Of a stretch of 64,000 bases of DNA, positions 63,070 to 64,000 are shown piece by piece (the stretch's first letter is position 1; every line of letters begins with the position of its first letter). Source of the stretch: Mycolicibacterium neoaurum ATCC 25795 (GTDB lineage: Bacteria > Actinomycetota > Actinomycetes > Mycobacteriales > Mycobacteriaceae). Position numbers and translations under genes: made by a program. A model generated the notes under the pieces. The model had not been told where the DNA came from. It made no database searches and saw nothing but the letters and a program-made list of their open reading frames with translations. The DNA lies in NCBI RefSeq assembly GCF_000691525.1, contig NZ_JMDW01000013.1:1-64000 (forward strand), given 5' to 3'.

Positions 63070-64000
63070 CTACTTGACGGTCGGCAGGTCGGGGCTCGAC
63101 ACGTCATAGGTCTGGCCCGGCTGGGTCAGCAGCGCCGCCAGCTTGAGCGCCTTCTCCTGGGTGCGATCGGTGGTGCCCCACACCACCTTTCGGCCGTCGA
63201 ACAAAACCAGGGTGATGGCCGCCACCGACGGCGCCTCCACCCGGCTGACCTGCCCGGACACCTCCGGAGGCAGTGAGGTCAGCACCTCGAGGCCGGCCAG
63301 GGTGGCCGGATCGCGCGGACCAGGGGTCTCGGTGTCGATATAGGGCAGCCCCAGTGGCGGCGGCGCGGTCACGAAATCCACACCGTCGCGGTCGAACAGG
63401 TGTGGGCCGTCCGGATAGTCCTTGACGACCAGCGGCACGCGCTCCTCCACGGTGATCCGCAGCGTGGACGGGTACTCGCGCTGGACCCGGGCGCTGGCCA
63501 CCCGCCGGATGGAGGCAACCCGTTCGGCCACCGCGTCGGTGTCGATCTGCAGCAGGGGCGTGCCCTCCGCAACCGCGGCCACCTGCCGAACCTCGTCCTC
63601 GCTGAGCGCAGTCAACCCGGTCACCACCGTCTCGCGCGCGGACATGATCGGCGTGAAGTACAGCAGTAAGCCCACGCCGACCACCAGCACCGCCAGCACG
63701 GCCGTCCACATCAACACCTTCAGACCGCGGATCACCCCGCGCGGCGCCTGCTTCGGTTGCTCCTCGGTCCGGCCCTGGGCACGACGTTTGGCCTCCCGGC
63801 GGGCCTGCTCGATGGCCATCGCCCTGGCCTGCGCCGCGCGCCGTTCCTCGCGTTCCCGCCGGGCACGTCGACGCGGTCCCTCCAGATCCGGCTCGGCCGG
63901 ATCGGCAGCGGGTTCGCCGGCGGTGGGGGCCTCCGCCGCGCTCGGCTCGGTGGCCGGGTCGGCCACGAGATCGGGATCGGGATCCGCTCCGGACGAACCC
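63070..64000 (-). CDS. ftsQ: Cell division protein FtsQ (5' end may lie outside window)
   Basis: This protein of at least 298 residues has a charged Arg/Glu-rich cytoplasmic region with GPRRRARREREERRAAQARAMAIEQARREAKRRAQG, one membrane helix (GLKVLMWTAVLAVLVVGVGLLLYFTPI), and an external POTRA domain (ARETVVTGLTALSEDEVRQVAA). FtsQ beta strands through VVWGTTDRTQEKALKLAALLTQPGQTYDVSSPDLPTVK end it. It recruits FtsL/FtsB to the septum. A GTG at 63966 is possible, but the frame stays open to base 64000 and M. tuberculosis FtsQ is 314 residues, so the true start may be upstream. Confidence 0.93.
   Translation of the reverse strand, partial: GSSGADPDPDLVADPATEPSAAEAPTAGEPAADPAEPDLEGPRRRARREREERRAAQARAMAIEQARREAKRRAQGRTEEQPKQAPRGVIRGLKVLMWTAVLAVLVVGVGLLLYFTPIMSARETVVTGLTALSEDEVRQVAAVAEGTPLLQIDTDAVAERVASIRRVASARVQREYPSTLRITVEERVPLVVKDYPDGPHLFDRDGVDFVTAPPPLGLPYIDTETPGPRDPATLAGLEVLTSLPPEVSGQVSRVEAPSVAAITLVLFDGRKVVWGTTDRTQEKALKLAALLTQPGQTYDVSSPDLPTVK

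Overview
The window is high-GC mycobacterial DNA, most likely from a fast-growing Mycolicibacterium. The evidence is the set of recognisable mycobacterial proteins: PdtaR, a six-helix adenylate cyclase close to Rv1625c, a Dps2-type ferritin otherwise known from M. smegmatis, a REP13E12 HNH protein, and the Wag31-YggT-SepF-YggS-PgeF-FtsZ-FtsQ division block. Start codons are often GTG, and many neighbouring genes overlap by 1-17 bases.

Left part (1 to about 35.8 kb): mostly core metabolism. A complete branched-chain amino acid ABC importer (livKHMGF, minus strand) follows pdtaR. A tRNA-Leu(CAA) and a TRIC-family channel come next, then a secreted GH-A clan glycosidase with a repeat-rich tail. 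This glycosidase is divergent from the adenylate cyclase, and a perfect CRP-type operator lies between them. Dps2, a DUF2339 membrane protein, a MacRS-like two-component pair and a polar amino acid ABC importer follow. The plus-strand cydABDC operon (cytochrome bd oxidase plus its thiol exporter) is preceded by a palindrome. A long minus-strand run then carries mqo, a TM2 protein, a DUF2752 protein, gltB, gltD, pyk and tesB, with a LysR regulator divergent from mqo. The order pyk-tesB-cyd-cya-pdtaR matches Rv1617-Rv1626 of M. tuberculosis.

Middle part (about 36.7 to 56.2 kb): accessory. Its centre is a six-gene minus-strand run (47798 to 36715): SCO6745-family protein, CPA2 cation/proton antiporter, flavin-dependent halogenase-like enzyme, a one-module KS-AT-DH-KR-ACP polyketide synthase of about 1829 residues, and an ABC-2 exporter (ATPase and permease) whose genes overlap each other and the PKS gene by 4 bases. 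This is the best candidate here for an undescribed system: a small cluster that would make, modify and export a polyketide. A 13E12 HNH gene is divergent from it. Further right are a universal stress protein, a tripartite tricarboxylate transporter (tctCBA) divergent from a CitA/CitB-type two-component system with a CRP-like site between them, and a class I glutamine amidotransferase-like protein.

Right part (56.2 to 64 kb): the conserved cell-division block, all minus strand: an SRPBCC-SDR fusion, an Rv2144c-like membrane protein, wag31, yggT, sepF, yggS, pgeF, ftsZ and ftsQ. The ftsQ frame stays open to the window edge. In M. tuberculosis this block lies far from pyk-cyd-pdtaR, so the window spans a genome rearrangement with the PKS region at the join.
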